Source: Lachnospiraceae bacterium UBA1683 (lineage in GTDB: Bacteria > Bacillota > Clostridia > Lachnospirales > Lachnospiraceae). From it: a DNA stretch of 30,774 bases. The position numbers and the translations under genes were made by a program. Below, piece by piece: positions 7,598 through 15,364 of this stretch. Below the pieces are notes generated by a model that searched no databases, was not told the DNA's origin, and saw only the letters and a list, made by a program, of their open reading frames with translations. Location: NCBI GenBank assembly GCA_002320245.1, contig DCKD01000064.1, positions 1 through 30,774 of the forward strand, read 5' to 3'. How positions within the stretch are numbered: position 1 is the first letter of the stretch; every line of letters starts with the position of its first letter.

Positions 7598-7626
7598 TTT
7601 ACAGATGTTGTCCGGGATGTTACAAT
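7598..7626 (+). promoter_or_regulatory. Probable sigma-A promoter of pyrC
   Basis: TTTACA (7598-7603), a 17-base spacer, then TACAAT (7621-7626) preceded by TG one base away (7618-7619), an extended -10. It ends about 41 bases before the chosen pyrC start, so pyrC probably has its own promoter after the repeat that ends the upstream transcript. Confidence 0.6.
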
Positions 7627-7667
7627 ACATGAAAGATAAAACTCATTTAAGAAGGGAGTCTTTCACC

Positions 7668-8939
7668 ATGATTATAAAAAACGGAACCATTATCAATCCT
7701 GCTTCGGAATCCATTCGACATGCAGATATCCGCATCTCGGACGGTGTGATTGTAAATATTGCGCCGGGGCTGTCTGTGCCTGACGGGGAAGAGTGGATTG
7801 ATGCCAGGGGGCTGACCATTGCACCGGGACTGATTGACACACATATTCATTTCCGTGATCCCGGCCTCACCTACAAGGAAGACTTACACACTGGTTCACT
7901 CGCCGCGGCGCGCGGCGGTGTTACTTCTGTCATCTGCATGGCAAATACCTGTCCAACCGTGGACAGTGTTCCGATTCTCGAAGATATTCTGACACGTGCT
8001 AAAGAAGAAAATATCCGAATCTTTCAGGCTGCCGCCATTTCCCATTCCCTGAAGGGCGAGCAGCAGACAGATATGTCTGCCCTGAAGGATGCCGGTGCCT
8101 GTGGATTTACCGATGATGGCATCCCACTGAAAAATGCTGCTTTTTGCTATCAGGCTATGGAAGAGGCCGCCCGGCTGGATCTGCCAATCAGTCTCCATGA
8201 GGAGGACCCGGCTTTTATCCGGAATAACGGAATCAACCACGGTGCCGTCTCTGATAAACTAGGAATCTATGGTTCTCCTGCTATTGCAGAGGAATCACTT
8301 GTTGCAAGGGATTGTATGCTTGCTCTGAGCTCCGGTGCGGATGTCGTAATCCAGCATATCAGCTCCGGCCGCTCCGTTAACCTGGTCCGTATGTTCAAAT
8401 CTCAAGGCGCCAAACTGCATGCAGAAGCGACACCACACCATTTTACCCTTACGGAGGATGCCGTCCTTATCCATGGCACTCTTGCAAAAATGAACCCGCC
8501 GCTGCGCACAGAGGCGGATCGTCAAGCAATCATCACCGGACTTCAGGATGGAACCATTGACCTGATTGCAACGGATCACGCACCGCACAGCGCCGAAGAA
8601 AAACAAAAACCTCTGACCGACGCTCCCAGCGGCATCATCGGACTGGAAACTTCCCTCGCACTGGGAATCACCTCCCTCGTCCGCCCGGGACACTTAACTC
8701 TGATGCAGCTTTTGGAAAAAATGACCATTAATCCGGCAAAACTATACCATCTGCCATACGGCACCATCACGGAAGGCAGTGCCGCAGATTTAGTTATTTT
8801 CAATCCCGAAGAGCGCTGGACACCGGCAGAATATGCCTCCAAATCATGCAACTCTCCGTTTACCGGCACGGAACTCTACGGCAAGGTAAAATACACCGTA
8901 TGCCGTGGTAAATTAGTCTATTCGGACAGGAACGGCTGA
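7668..8939 (+). CDS. pyrC: Dihydroorotase, class I (pyrimidine synthesis)
   Basis: This 423-residue zinc amidohydrolase closes carbamoyl-aspartate to dihydroorotate in de novo UMP synthesis. The metal ligands of class I enzymes are all present: His59 and His61 (DTHIHFRDPG), Asp150 (FTDDG), His177 (ISLHEED), His230 (VIQHISS) and Asp303 (ATDHAPH). HAEATPHHF at about 251-259 is the substrate-loop region. The ATG at 7668 follows AAGGGAG by about 9 bases and gives the family length; an in-frame ATG at 7605 would add 21 unrelated residues. It stands alone with its own promoter and terminator, not in a pyr operon. I saw no PyrR-type attenuator in the short leader. Confidence 0.95.
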   Translation: MIIKNGTIINPASESIRHADIRISDGVIVNIAPGLSVPDGEEWIDARGLTIAPGLIDTHIHFRDPGLTYKEDLHTGSLAAARGGVTSVICMANTCPTVDSVPILEDILTRAKEENIRIFQAAAISHSLKGEQQTDMSALKDAGACGFTDDGIPLKNAAFCYQAMEEAARLDLPISLHEEDPAFIRNNGINHGAVSDKLGIYGSPAIAEESLVARDCMLALSSGADVVIQHISSGRSVNLVRMFKSQGAKLHAEATPHHFTLTEDAVLIHGTLAKMNPPLRTEADRQAIITGLQDGTIDLIATDHAPHSAEEKQKPLTDAPSGIIGLETSLALGITSLVRPGHLTLMQLLEKMTINPAKLYHLPYGTITEGSAADLVIFNPEERWTPAEYASKSCNSPFTGTELYGKVKYTVCRGKLVYSDRNG

Positions 8940-8960
8940 TGCGGTTTTCATTATCTTTTA

Positions 8961-9008
8961 CAAAAGCAGTTACCTTGTAAACTGTATCTTACAAAGTAAC
9001 TGCTTTTG
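8961..9008. terminator. Long hairpin between convergent pyrC and the M23 peptidase gene
   Basis: CAAAAGCAGTTAC (8961-8973) pairs with GTAACTGCTTTTG (8996-9008). An inner TTGTAA / TTACAA stem (8975-8980 / 8989-8994) leaves an 8-base loop, so 19 pairs form with one internal mismatch. It lies between convergent genes and is nearly symmetric, so it probably ends transcription from both sides, although the T-tract is weak. Confidence 0.65.
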
Positions 9009-9041
9009 CAGATGAAAACAGAGTTTTTGATATTCTGATTT

Positions 9042-10280
9042 TTAATTCGTCTTACTTTTATATTTTTCAACCGCAGGGTCTTTCATCGGATATTTTCTGC
9101 TCCATTCCTTTGTCTCATCATTGCGCACAGTCTCCGACTGATGTCCGCTCAAAAATTGTGTCAACGCATACAGGTCCACCCAGATTTCCTTATTTCCCTC
9201 CCTCTGGGACTCATCAAAAATCAACTGCAATCCGTAGTGCAGATGAGAAACATCAATATTATTCACATTTTCCTTTGCACTATACCCCGTTCTCCCCATA
9301 TATCCGATGACATCTCCTGCCGTAACCACACTGCCCTCTTCCAGCCCTTCCGCATATGGGCGGTTCTGCCGCAGGTGCGCATAGTAATAATACCGTCTGC
9401 CGTCAAAGCTATTGATTCCAATACGCCAGCCGCCATATTGATTCCAGCCCAGAGCCGCAACATATCCGGACTCCACCGCAATCACCGGAGTTCCAACCTG
9501 CCCAAGCATGTCATGTCCCAAATGCTGTCTCTGATACCCATAACTCCGCGACACACCGAAATCATCAAAGTGCGAGTAGGGAAATCCTTTTGCGATTGGG
9601 CAGTATGCCTTTAAACCATATTTTTTCCCATCCATCTCATATTCCCCCACCATGCCGCCAAGCACCGCATCGTATGCCTCCTGATAATACCCATAATATT
9701 TCATATCCGCCGTCAGTTTTTCTGCACCTTCTCTGGCAAATGCCTCCGCTGCATCTGCCATATCCGCATCCTTATAATGGCTGAAATCCCCACCATAAAT
9801 ACAGGCAAGATATGCCAGTAATTCAATCCAATCCAGATGCTGCTCCGTGCCATATGTATCAATGTCATACTGATATGCCTGACGGAGTGCCGCAGCCGAC
9901 ACATCAAAATCCACCCACTTAATATAATCCTCGTTGTCTGACTCTTTATTGACCGCCCGCACGTCTGTGTTTGAAACACCGTCCATATTGCCTGAATTTT
10001 TCTCTGTGATAGCTGTTGTTCCATCCGCAGCCCCGGCTGCACACAGCAAAGAATTTTCCTGCGAATGCTCTGCGAGGTACGGTTGTGAGGCAACAGTTTC
10101 CTTTTCCACACCTCCGCATTCTTCCGAAGAGTTTTGTTTCATAGGAATTGCAAAACCATTTCTCATAAAACAAAAACTGCTGATTCGCTGTGGGACATGC
10201 CACACACACAGAATCAGCAGGAAACCCGCAATACCAAATTCAATTAGGATCGCTTTTTTCAGGAATCTATTCCGGTTCAT
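9042..10280 (-). CDS. Membrane-anchored M23 (LytM-type) metallopeptidase
   Basis: This 412-residue protein has one N-terminal membrane segment (about residues 9-28, KAILIEFGIAGFLLILCVW), a linker low in recognisable motifs to about 115, a helical region (120-225), and a C-terminal M23 domain (about 225-370). The zinc motif HxGxD is H253-L-G-H-D257, the second motif HLH is 346-348, and His302 is in YAHL, so the site looks active on peptidoglycan cross-bridges. The ATG at 10280 is preferred because GGAG lies 10 bases upstream and the membrane segment then starts correctly; the frame is open to 10403. Topology puts the peptidase outside the cell. A role in wall remodelling, perhaps in sporulation, is plausible but not shown. 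Confidence 0.88.
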   Translation of the reverse strand: MNRNRFLKKAILIEFGIAGFLLILCVWHVPQRISSFCFMRNGFAIPMKQNSSEECGGVEKETVASQPYLAEHSQENSLLCAAGAADGTTAITEKNSGNMDGVSNTDVRAVNKESDNEDYIKWVDFDVSAAALRQAYQYDIDTYGTEQHLDWIELLAYLACIYGGDFSHYKDADMADAAEAFAREGAEKLTADMKYYGYYQEAYDAVLGGMVGEYEMDGKKYGLKAYCPIAKGFPYSHFDDFGVSRSYGYQRQHLGHDMLGQVGTPVIAVESGYVAALGWNQYGGWRIGINSFDGRRYYYYAHLRQNRPYAEGLEEGSVVTAGDVIGYMGRTGYSAKENVNNIDVSHLHYGLQLIFDESQREGNKEIWVDLYALTQFLSGHQSETVRNDETKEWSRKYPMKDPAVEKYKSKTN

Positions 10281-10317
10281 CCGACAAACACTCCGTTTAT
10301 ATTTCTTCACAGAATAG

Positions 10318-10346
10318 TTTATGCGGATGGATTTTTTTAATGACAA
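10318..10346 (-). promoter_or_regulatory. Probable promoter of the M23 peptidase gene
   Basis: On the minus strand TTGTCA (reverse complement of 10341-10346) and CATAAA (reverse complement of 10318-10323) are separated by 17 bases. The -35 is one base from consensus and the -10 matches 4 of 6. It lies about 38 bases upstream of the chosen start codon. Confidence 0.4.
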
Positions 10347-10352
10347 CGAACA

Positions 10353-10421
10353 AGAGGGGCATATCGTAATCTGCTGCCTCAGACGCCCTACACATCTGTA
10401 CAAATTACGCTATGCCCCTCT
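10353..10421. terminator. Large near-palindromic hairpin after the YitT-family gene
   Basis: Bases 10353-10370 and 10404-10421 are complementary over 18 positions with one mismatch (arm begins AGAGGGGCATA). The loop is 33 bases. It lies 40 bases beyond the YitT-family stop on the minus strand and before the M23 promoter. A T-run follows only after about 15 bases, so it may be a terminator, a transcript-stabilising structure or a short inverted-repeat element. Confidence 0.55.
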
Positions 10422-10460
10422 CTCAGATTGGGAAAAATTGCTCCTCCTTGAGAAAAAGAA

Positions 10461-11318
10461 TTACTCTTCCAGAAATCCCTCGCCAAGCACCTCATTTGAC
10501 TCCATGATTATCGTAAATGCCTCCGGGTCGACTTCCCTTACCATCTTCCGGATAACATACATCTGTTTATTGTTGCAGGCGCACATCACGACATCTTTTT
10601 CCCCGCCGGTATAGCTGCCCCTTCCTTTCAGAATCGTAGACCCCCGTCCAACATACTGGTCAATCCTCTCTGCCACTTTCTGACCGTGCCCCGTTACAAT
10701 GAGCGTCATTTTACCGGAGTCAATGCCATACAGTATCTTATCCATCACAACGGTAAGCAGGTATGTGATAATCAATCCATATATCGTCGCATCGACATCT
10801 TTGAAAATGACTCCGCCGAGCAGGACAATGGCACAGTCCTCTACGAATATTATTTTCCCAAGAGAGACATACGGATTCTTCGAGCGGATAGCCACCGAGA
10901 TAAAATCCATGCCCCCGGTGGATGAATTGTTCATGAAAATCAATGCATATCCTAATCCGGAAAAGATTCCCGTACAGATTGCCGCCAGCATCCGGTCCCC
11001 GGAATATACCGGAAGTAACGTCACCACATAGTCCAGCATCAAAGACGAAATGACAAGGGAACGCACGGAGCGCACAAAAAATTCCCGTCCCAGTGTCTTA
11101 AAACAGAAAATTGCAATCGGCACATTCATCAATATCGTGCCCCATCCAATCGGCAGCCCGAACAGCCGATACAGAATCAATGCAATACCTGAAATCCCCG
11201 CCAGCGGAAACCCTGCGTTCTCCGCAAAATTATAAATTCCCAGACCAATCAGGAGCCCTCCTGCCACATCAATTGATATATCATATAGTAACTTTTTTAA
11301 ATTCCATTGTCTCTTCAT
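10461..11318 (-). CDS. YitT-family membrane protein (DUF161 + DUF2179)
   Basis: This 285-residue protein has five or six membrane segments in residues 12-195, starting ISIDVAGGLLIGLGIYNF, then a cytoplasmic DUF2179 domain (about 205-285) with GRGSTILKGRGSYTGGEKDVVMC. Diagnostic YitT motifs are AGFPLAGISGIALIL and NNSSTGGMDFIS. Members occur in several copies in Firmicutes; their transport or signalling role is not established, so I give no function. AGGA lies about 10 bases before the ATG. Its stop is followed by the large hairpin at 10353-10421, so it is probably monocistronic. Confidence 0.9.
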   Translation of the reverse strand: MKRQWNLKKLLYDISIDVAGGLLIGLGIYNFAENAGFPLAGISGIALILYRLFGLPIGWGTILMNVPIAIFCFKTLGREFFVRSVRSLVISSLMLDYVVTLLPVYSGDRMLAAICTGIFSGLGYALIFMNNSSTGGMDFISVAIRSKNPYVSLGKIIFVEDCAIVLLGGVIFKDVDATIYGLIITYLLTVVMDKILYGIDSGKMTLIVTGHGQKVAERIDQYVGRGSTILKGRGSYTGGEKDVVMCACNNKQMYVIRKMVREVDPEAFTIIMESNEVLGEGFLEE

Positions 11319-11415
11319 TTTTTATTCCTCACAATCTATCAAGCCTTCCTACAAATGTTATCTTTGAATACCGGCGCATGGCTGAATGGTAATGAAAACT
11401 GTTTTTGCACAGAAA

Positions 11416-11460
11416 AAGAGCACTTACAAATCATATCTGATATAATCCGCAAATGCTCTT
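11416..11460 (-). terminator. Weak candidate terminator after the bacteriohemerythrin gene
   Basis: On the minus strand AAGAGCA and TGCTCTT (11454-11460 / 11416-11422) form a 7-bp stem with a 31-base AT-rich loop, followed by a short T-run (complement of 11413-11417). The long loop makes this a weak call. Confidence 0.3.
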
Positions 11461-11496
11461 CTTTTATTCCTTTTCGCTTATGCTGCCCTGCATCGC

Positions 11497-11919
11497 CTAC
11501 AGTCTCTCACTGCTGCCGCGCATATTCTTATACTCCGCAACAGAACGGTCAAATCCTTTGATGTGCGTGTAAAGCCACTCAATTACATTTTTATTTACCT
11601 GTTCTACAAACGCATCGGTCGGACCTTCCTCTTCTTCCAGCATCTCATGCAGCTCATCCACAACTCTTCTCAGCTTTTCATGCTCTGCCTTATGTTCTTT
11701 GATTCCGGGATATTCAATCTCTTCCTGTAGTTTTTCTTCTGCGGTGAAATGAAAATCTGTATACTCAGCTAGGTAATCCAATGTCTTAATTGCTGCCAGC
11801 TTGTCATTGCCAATTTCACAGCTATCAAGGAGTTTGTTAATCTTATCTATCAATTCCTGATGCTGTGCATCAATCATCTCATTTCCCGTTACCAGTGTTT
11901 CATCAAATTCAGCTCTCAT
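11497..11919 (-). CDS. Bacteriohemerythrin (di-iron O2-binding protein)
   Basis: This 140-residue single-domain hemerythrin is a cytoplasmic four-helix bundle that binds O2 at a mu-oxo di-iron site. All seven ligands are in order: His20 (AQHQEL), His57 and Glu61 (DFHFTAEEK), His76 and His80 (KEHKAEHEKL), His119 and Asp124 (THIKGFD). In anaerobes such proteins are thought to buffer or sense oxygen. The RBS AAGGAG stands 10 bases before the ATG. Candidate promoter hexamers lie in the roughly 150-base AT-rich leader (for example CATAAT), but none is convincing. It stands alone between the nudC and YitT genes, all on the minus strand. Confidence 0.94.
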   Translation of the reverse strand: MRAEFDETLVTGNEMIDAQHQELIDKINKLLDSCEIGNDKLAAIKTLDYLAEYTDFHFTAEEKLQEEIEYPGIKEHKAEHEKLRRVVDELHEMLEEEEGPTDAFVEQVNKNVIEWLYTHIKGFDRSVAEYKNMRGSSERL

Positions 11920-12087
11920 AGCATAACATCTCCTTATTCAAACTTTTCCTGTACATCTTCCATATTTGCATTCTATAACTTTTACACCCATTATGCAAGA
12001 ATTTTCGTAAACTGCTCAAAACAACTGCGCAAAACAACTCCGGACAGCCCGCTCAGGACAAGGATGTAAACTACCCAGGACAGCATC

Positions 12088-12924
12088 CTAAACCTCTCCG
12101 TTTTTGAACTTCATAATCATCTCATTTGTAAGGCTTTCGCCTGACGTCACCTCCGGCAGGTTCTCCCGCTCAAACCACTCTGCGAGTGCCAGCTCTTCCT
12201 CATCCAGCGTAATCTTGTCCTCACCGTCCAAATCACAGAAGAACCCTATGAGCAGCGTATCGGAAAATGACCACGGCTGGCTCTTGTAATACCGGATATT
12301 TTTTACCTTTAATCCGACTTCTTCCATTACCTCACGCCGTACCGTTTCTTCTACAGTCTCGCCGATTTCCGTATAGCCGGCTATCAACGCATATTTTTTG
12401 TATGTTCTTCCGGCATACTTGGACAGAAGAATCCGGCTGCCATCTGTCACACCGATAATCGTTGCCGGACAAATCTTTGGGAACTCCATAGAACCACAGT
12501 TGTCGCAATAGAGCATCCGGAGTTTTTCATCCTTTCTTGTCAGATGTCCGCATTTCCCACAATATTTGTGACCGGCATACCAATTGAAAAGCTGGTATCC
12601 CGTAATTCCCGCAAATGCAAGATACCGCGGCTCTGCGGTACGGAATACCTCTGTATTCTCTAATGTGCAGCCGGATAACGGCTCGATATTGATTTCATTT
12701 ACAAGATAGAACCGTTTCTCATCGATGGAAAATAAGTACGTGGAATCTTCATAAATATCCTCATTCAGCCGTTCCAGTTCCGCAAATGTCGGAAATGACA
12801 TCCCACTCCCGTTTCGTTTCATCAGGCAGACATTTTTTTCATAATAAAGCGCGATGCTGTCTTTATCAGGCGGCACTGTCTGATAAGCATTATTGTATTG
12901 ATGTGGTGCAATATCCTGTATCAT
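12088..12924 (-). CDS. nudC: NAD(+) diphosphatase NudC (Nudix hydrolase)
   Basis: This 278-residue protein splits NAD(H) into NMN(H) and AMP, and NudC homologues also remove NAD caps from RNA 5' ends. A zinc ribbon is present (C122-x2-C125 and C140-x2-C143). The Nudix box is complete: Gly183, Glu189, then REVMEEVGL (197-205). The family-specific SQPW motif is at 215-218. The N-terminal domain (1-115) is less conserved. It begins MIQDIAPHQYNNAY with a GGGGAACAGGA region upstream as a modest RBS. The upstream intergenic region contains one copy of the 28-bp dispersed repeat. Confidence 0.92.
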   Translation of the reverse strand: MIQDIAPHQYNNAYQTVPPDKDSIALYYEKNVCLMKRNGSGMSFPTFAELERLNEDIYEDSTYLFSIDEKRFYLVNEINIEPLSGCTLENTEVFRTAEPRYLAFAGITGYQLFNWYAGHKYCGKCGHLTRKDEKLRMLYCDNCGSMEFPKICPATIIGVTDGSRILLSKYAGRTYKKYALIAGYTEIGETVEETVRREVMEEVGLKVKNIRYYKSQPWSFSDTLLIGFFCDLDGEDKITLDEEELALAEWFERENLPEVTSGESLTNEMIMKFKNGEV

Positions 12925-13010
12925 GGTTTTCCTGTTCCCCTTTCATTTCCGGCAAACGCCTTTCCTCCATTATAGACTCAAATTGCCGTTACCGCAATAT
13001 CCTTTCCTCT

Positions 13011-13038
13011 GGTACAGCGTAAACGAAATAAGTGCTGC
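13011..13038 (+). repeat. 28-bp dispersed intergenic repeat, copy 1
   Basis: This block begins GGTACA and ends AAATAAGTGCTGC. It is identical at 27 of 28 positions to the minus strand of 21120-21147. It lies upstream of nudC, about 90 bases from its start, and before the truncated HAD gene. The match stops sharply on both sides. Nothing in it looks coding. Confidence 0.85.
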
Positions 13039-13129
13039 ATATGCGCAGGATGTGCCTGTTTGCTTTTTCTTGAAATAAGGCGGCCGCAATCCCACAGGCT
13101 TTTAGACAATAGGTAGTTTACTTCCCTTA

Positions 13130-13142
13130 GTAACTATGTTAC
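13130..13142. promoter_or_regulatory. Small palindrome GTAAC-TAT-GTTAC
   Basis: A perfect 5+3+5 inverted repeat lies immediately upstream of the broken HAD gene. GTAAC/GTTAC palindromes can be operators of HxlR or MarR-type regulators, but none is encoded nearby. It may belong to a regulatory region joined to the HAD fragment by the deletion that removed its 5' end. Confidence 0.25.
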
Positions 13143-13781
13143 CATACGGATAGAAGTCAACGCCCCCGCTGCAAGTTCAACGGTGCACGTATCACACAAT
13201 GCTCTACCGGAAAAAATATTTACAACCGTACCCTTCCTGCCGAAATTATCCAACCCGCATATGAGACGGCACTTTCCTACCCCAATCTGGATATTATTAC
13301 TTACGGAGGGGACACTATCCTTTCCGGCATCAGACCGAATATCTATACGGAAAAAGAGGCCGCCATCAATAAAATGGAAATCCGCCGCATAGATAATTTT
13401 GCAGATTATATTGATTTTCCAATCAACAAACTGCTCATCCCCGGCGAACCTTCTGTTCTGGAACAGGCTATGGAGGTTCTGAAACGGCATTTTCATTCTC
13501 TCCTGAATATTTACCGTTCGGAGCCGTTTTTTCTTGAAATCATGCCGCAGAAGATTGACAAGGCTCATTCCCTGCAAAAGCTGCTCAACAGCATCGGCCT
13601 GACGGCAGATTCGATGATTTGCTGCGGAGACGGCTACAACGATGTATCAATGATTGAATACGCCGGACTTGGCGTTGCGATGGAAAATGCGCAGTCAATT
13701 GTAAAACAGCGTGCTGACTTCATTACGCGTTCCAATGATGAAGATGGGATTTTGCATGTCATAAATGAATTTATGCGGTAA
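13134..13781 (+). pseudogene. N-terminally truncated Cof-type HAD phosphatase
   Basis: The frame from just after a TAA at 13131 reads into FNGARITQCSTGKNIYNRTL at 13176, which matches the FNGA segment of Cof/HAD-IIB phosphatases. It then runs through the cap domain, Lys motif III (PQKIDKAHSLQKL) and motif IV (CCGDGYNDVSMIEYAGLGVAMENA) to a normal C-terminus. The first 80 or so residues are absent, including the nucleophile motif DxDGT and motif II, and no start codon with an RBS lies in frame upstream. An ATG at 13374 could give a 135-residue fragment without a catalytic aspartate. I therefore call it a pseudogene cut at about 13165. The remaining frame is intact, so the loss may be recent. 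The dehydrogenase gene follows 44 bases later. Confidence 0.8.
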
Positions 13782-13825
13782 ACAAGATAAACTGAAAAAG
13801 ATTGCTAAGACATAAGGAGGGCTTT

Positions 13826-14758
13826 ATGAAGATTGTATTTCTGGATAAAAAAACGATTGGGGAGGATATTGATTTTTCCCGGTTTCATGAACTTGGCGAA
13901 GTCGTTGAATACGATTTTTCAAAACCGGAAGAAGTACCGGGCCGGGTACAGGATGCCGATGTTCTGATTGTGAATAAGATTGAAATCCACGAGCAGAGTA
14001 TCGGCTGCGCCGAGAATCTGAAACTGGTCTGTGTCACCGCAACGGGAACGAACAACCTGGATAAGGAATATCTGGACAGGCGCGGCATTGCCTGGAGAAA
14101 TGTAGCAGGTTATTCTACCGAATCTGTTGCGCAGCATACATTTGCCATGTTGTTCTACCTTTTGGAACATCTGCGTTATTATGACGGTTATGTGAAAGAA
14201 GGACATTACATAAACGACACCATGTTTACTCATTTCGCCAGACGTTTCCATCAGCTCTCCAATATGACATGGGGCATCATCGGACTTGGTGCGATTGGAC
14301 GCCGTGTTGCGGATATTGCAAAAGTGTTCGGTGCTCATGTTATCTATTATTCTCCTTCCGGAGCTGCCCCGCAGGAGGGTTATGAGCAGGTTGATTTTGA
14401 TACCATCCTGAGCCAATCTGATATCCTGTCCGTTCACGCACCGTTGAATGAGTACACGGAACACCTTCTGAATACCGAAACTTTTGGAAAAATGAAATCG
14501 CATGCTATCTTTTTGAACCTCGGACGCGGTCCGATTGTCGTAGAAGAAGCGCTTGCTGAAGCACTGAAAAACGGCACCATAGGTGCCGCCGGACTGGACG
14601 TACTGGACGCAGAGCCGATGCTGCCTTCCAATCCGCTGTGTGCTTTATCTGACAGTGACAGACTGCTCATCACCCCGCATATCGGCTGGGCGAGCATCGA
14701 GGCAAGAACGAACCTGATGAATATCATTGCCCGGCAGATTGAGGAATTTTTCCGTTAA
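13826..14758 (+). CDS. D-isomer-specific 2-hydroxyacid dehydrogenase
   Basis: This 310-residue NAD-dependent cytoplasmic enzyme interconverts a 2-oxoacid and a D-2-hydroxyacid. The Rossmann motif GLGAIG is at 153-158. The catalytic set is Arg234 (NLGRGPIV), Glu263 (DVLDAEP) and His285 (ITPHIGWAS). The N-terminal catalytic domain includes TATGTNNLD and NVAGYSTESVAQH. By eye it resembles the glycerate/hydroxypyruvate reductase branch, but the substrate cannot be fixed. The ATG at 13826 is preceded by AAGGAGG at 5 bases, so it is preferred over an in-frame start at 13802. It sits downstream of the broken HAD gene and probably once shared its transcript. It is followed by a GGGACTGTCCC inverted-repeat element. 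Confidence 0.9.
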   Translation: MKIVFLDKKTIGEDIDFSRFHELGEVVEYDFSKPEEVPGRVQDADVLIVNKIEIHEQSIGCAENLKLVCVTATGTNNLDKEYLDRRGIAWRNVAGYSTESVAQHTFAMLFYLLEHLRYYDGYVKEGHYINDTMFTHFARRFHQLSNMTWGIIGLGAIGRRVADIAKVFGAHVIYYSPSGAAPQEGYEQVDFDTILSQSDILSVHAPLNEYTEHLLNTETFGKMKSHAIFLNLGRGPIVVEEALAEALKNGTIGAAGLDVLDAEPMLPSNPLCALSDSDRLLITPHIGWASIEARTNLMNIIARQIEEFFR

Positions 14759-14801
14759 ACAGACAATATAAGGGTGTTCCGCTCCGTCCCTTTTTGCACA
14801 A

Positions 14802-14872
14802 TGGGGACAGTCCTTCGCATTTCTATGCGTCTTTGCTATTTACCAGCCATCTGTCAGAAGGGACTGTCCCCA
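14802..14872. repeat. GGGACTGTCCC inverted-repeat element (about 71 bp)
   Basis: TGGGGACAGTCC (14802-14813) and GGACTGTCCCCA (14861-14872) are perfect 12-bp terminal inverted repeats around a 47-base centre. The centre holds a smaller hairpin (CGCAT...ATGCG). The terminal motif is the same palindrome found at 7544-7593. It lies between convergent genes and could serve as a terminator for both, with A/T-rich flanks on the right. It is probably a small non-autonomous repeat of the REP/MITE type. Confidence 0.7.
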
Positions 14873-14880
14873 ATTTATAA

Positions 14881-15354
14881 TTATTTCTTCTTTCCAAACA
14901 ATGTCGCGATTGTTATGATTCCTGCACCTGTAATCAGGAAGAAATCTCCCAGATTCCATGTGAGCTTTGTCAGCTTTTCTTTTTTTGTCTGGAATCCGAT
15001 ATAATCAATCACATATCCTCTCAGCCACCGGTCAAATGTGTTACTCCAGGCTCCTGCAGTCATCAGTGATAATCCTATCTTCTTAAAAGCACAGCACTTT
15101 TTCCGCATCAGACTGATTAACTGCACAATTGTGAGGATGATGGTGGAAAATGCGGATACATACTTCACTGTATCCGGCTGCTCTTCCATGAGGTTCATGC
15201 TGAATCCTCTGTTGTAGACTTTTCTCAGAATCACCTTGCCGCCGCATACGGTTCGTTCTTCTTTTCGTATCAGATTGCCCTCAATGCATGACTTCAATAT
15301 AATGTCAATCATCGCCAGAATAACTGTTATACAGATTAATACTAAAATTCCCAT
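14881..15354 (-). CDS. Divergent signal peptidase II (LspA)-like membrane protein
   Basis: This 157-residue protein has four predicted membrane segments and the ordered motifs of prolipoprotein signal peptidase: Asp17 with Lys21 in IDIILKSCIE, NRGFSMNLM (49-56) in place of NxGxAFS, N105-TFDR then Asp117 in GYVIDYIGF, and Asp137 in WNLGDFF. Asp117 and Asp137 correspond to the catalytic pair Asp123/Asp141 of E. coli LspA. Identity outside these is low, so it may be a second LspA with altered substrates. Its start lies 10 bases after the stop of the zinc-ribbon/LEA-like gene, on the same strand, suggesting a two-gene operon. Canonical lspA is normally beside an rluD-type gene, not seen here. Confidence 0.75.
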   Translation of the reverse strand: MGILVLICITVILAMIDIILKSCIEGNLIRKEERTVCGGKVILRKVYNRGFSMNLMEEQPDTVKYVSAFSTIILTIVQLISLMRKKCCAFKKIGLSLMTAGAWSNTFDRWLRGYVIDYIGFQTKKEKLTKLTWNLGDFFLITGAGIITIATLFGKKK

Positions 15355-15364
15355 CGCATTCCTC

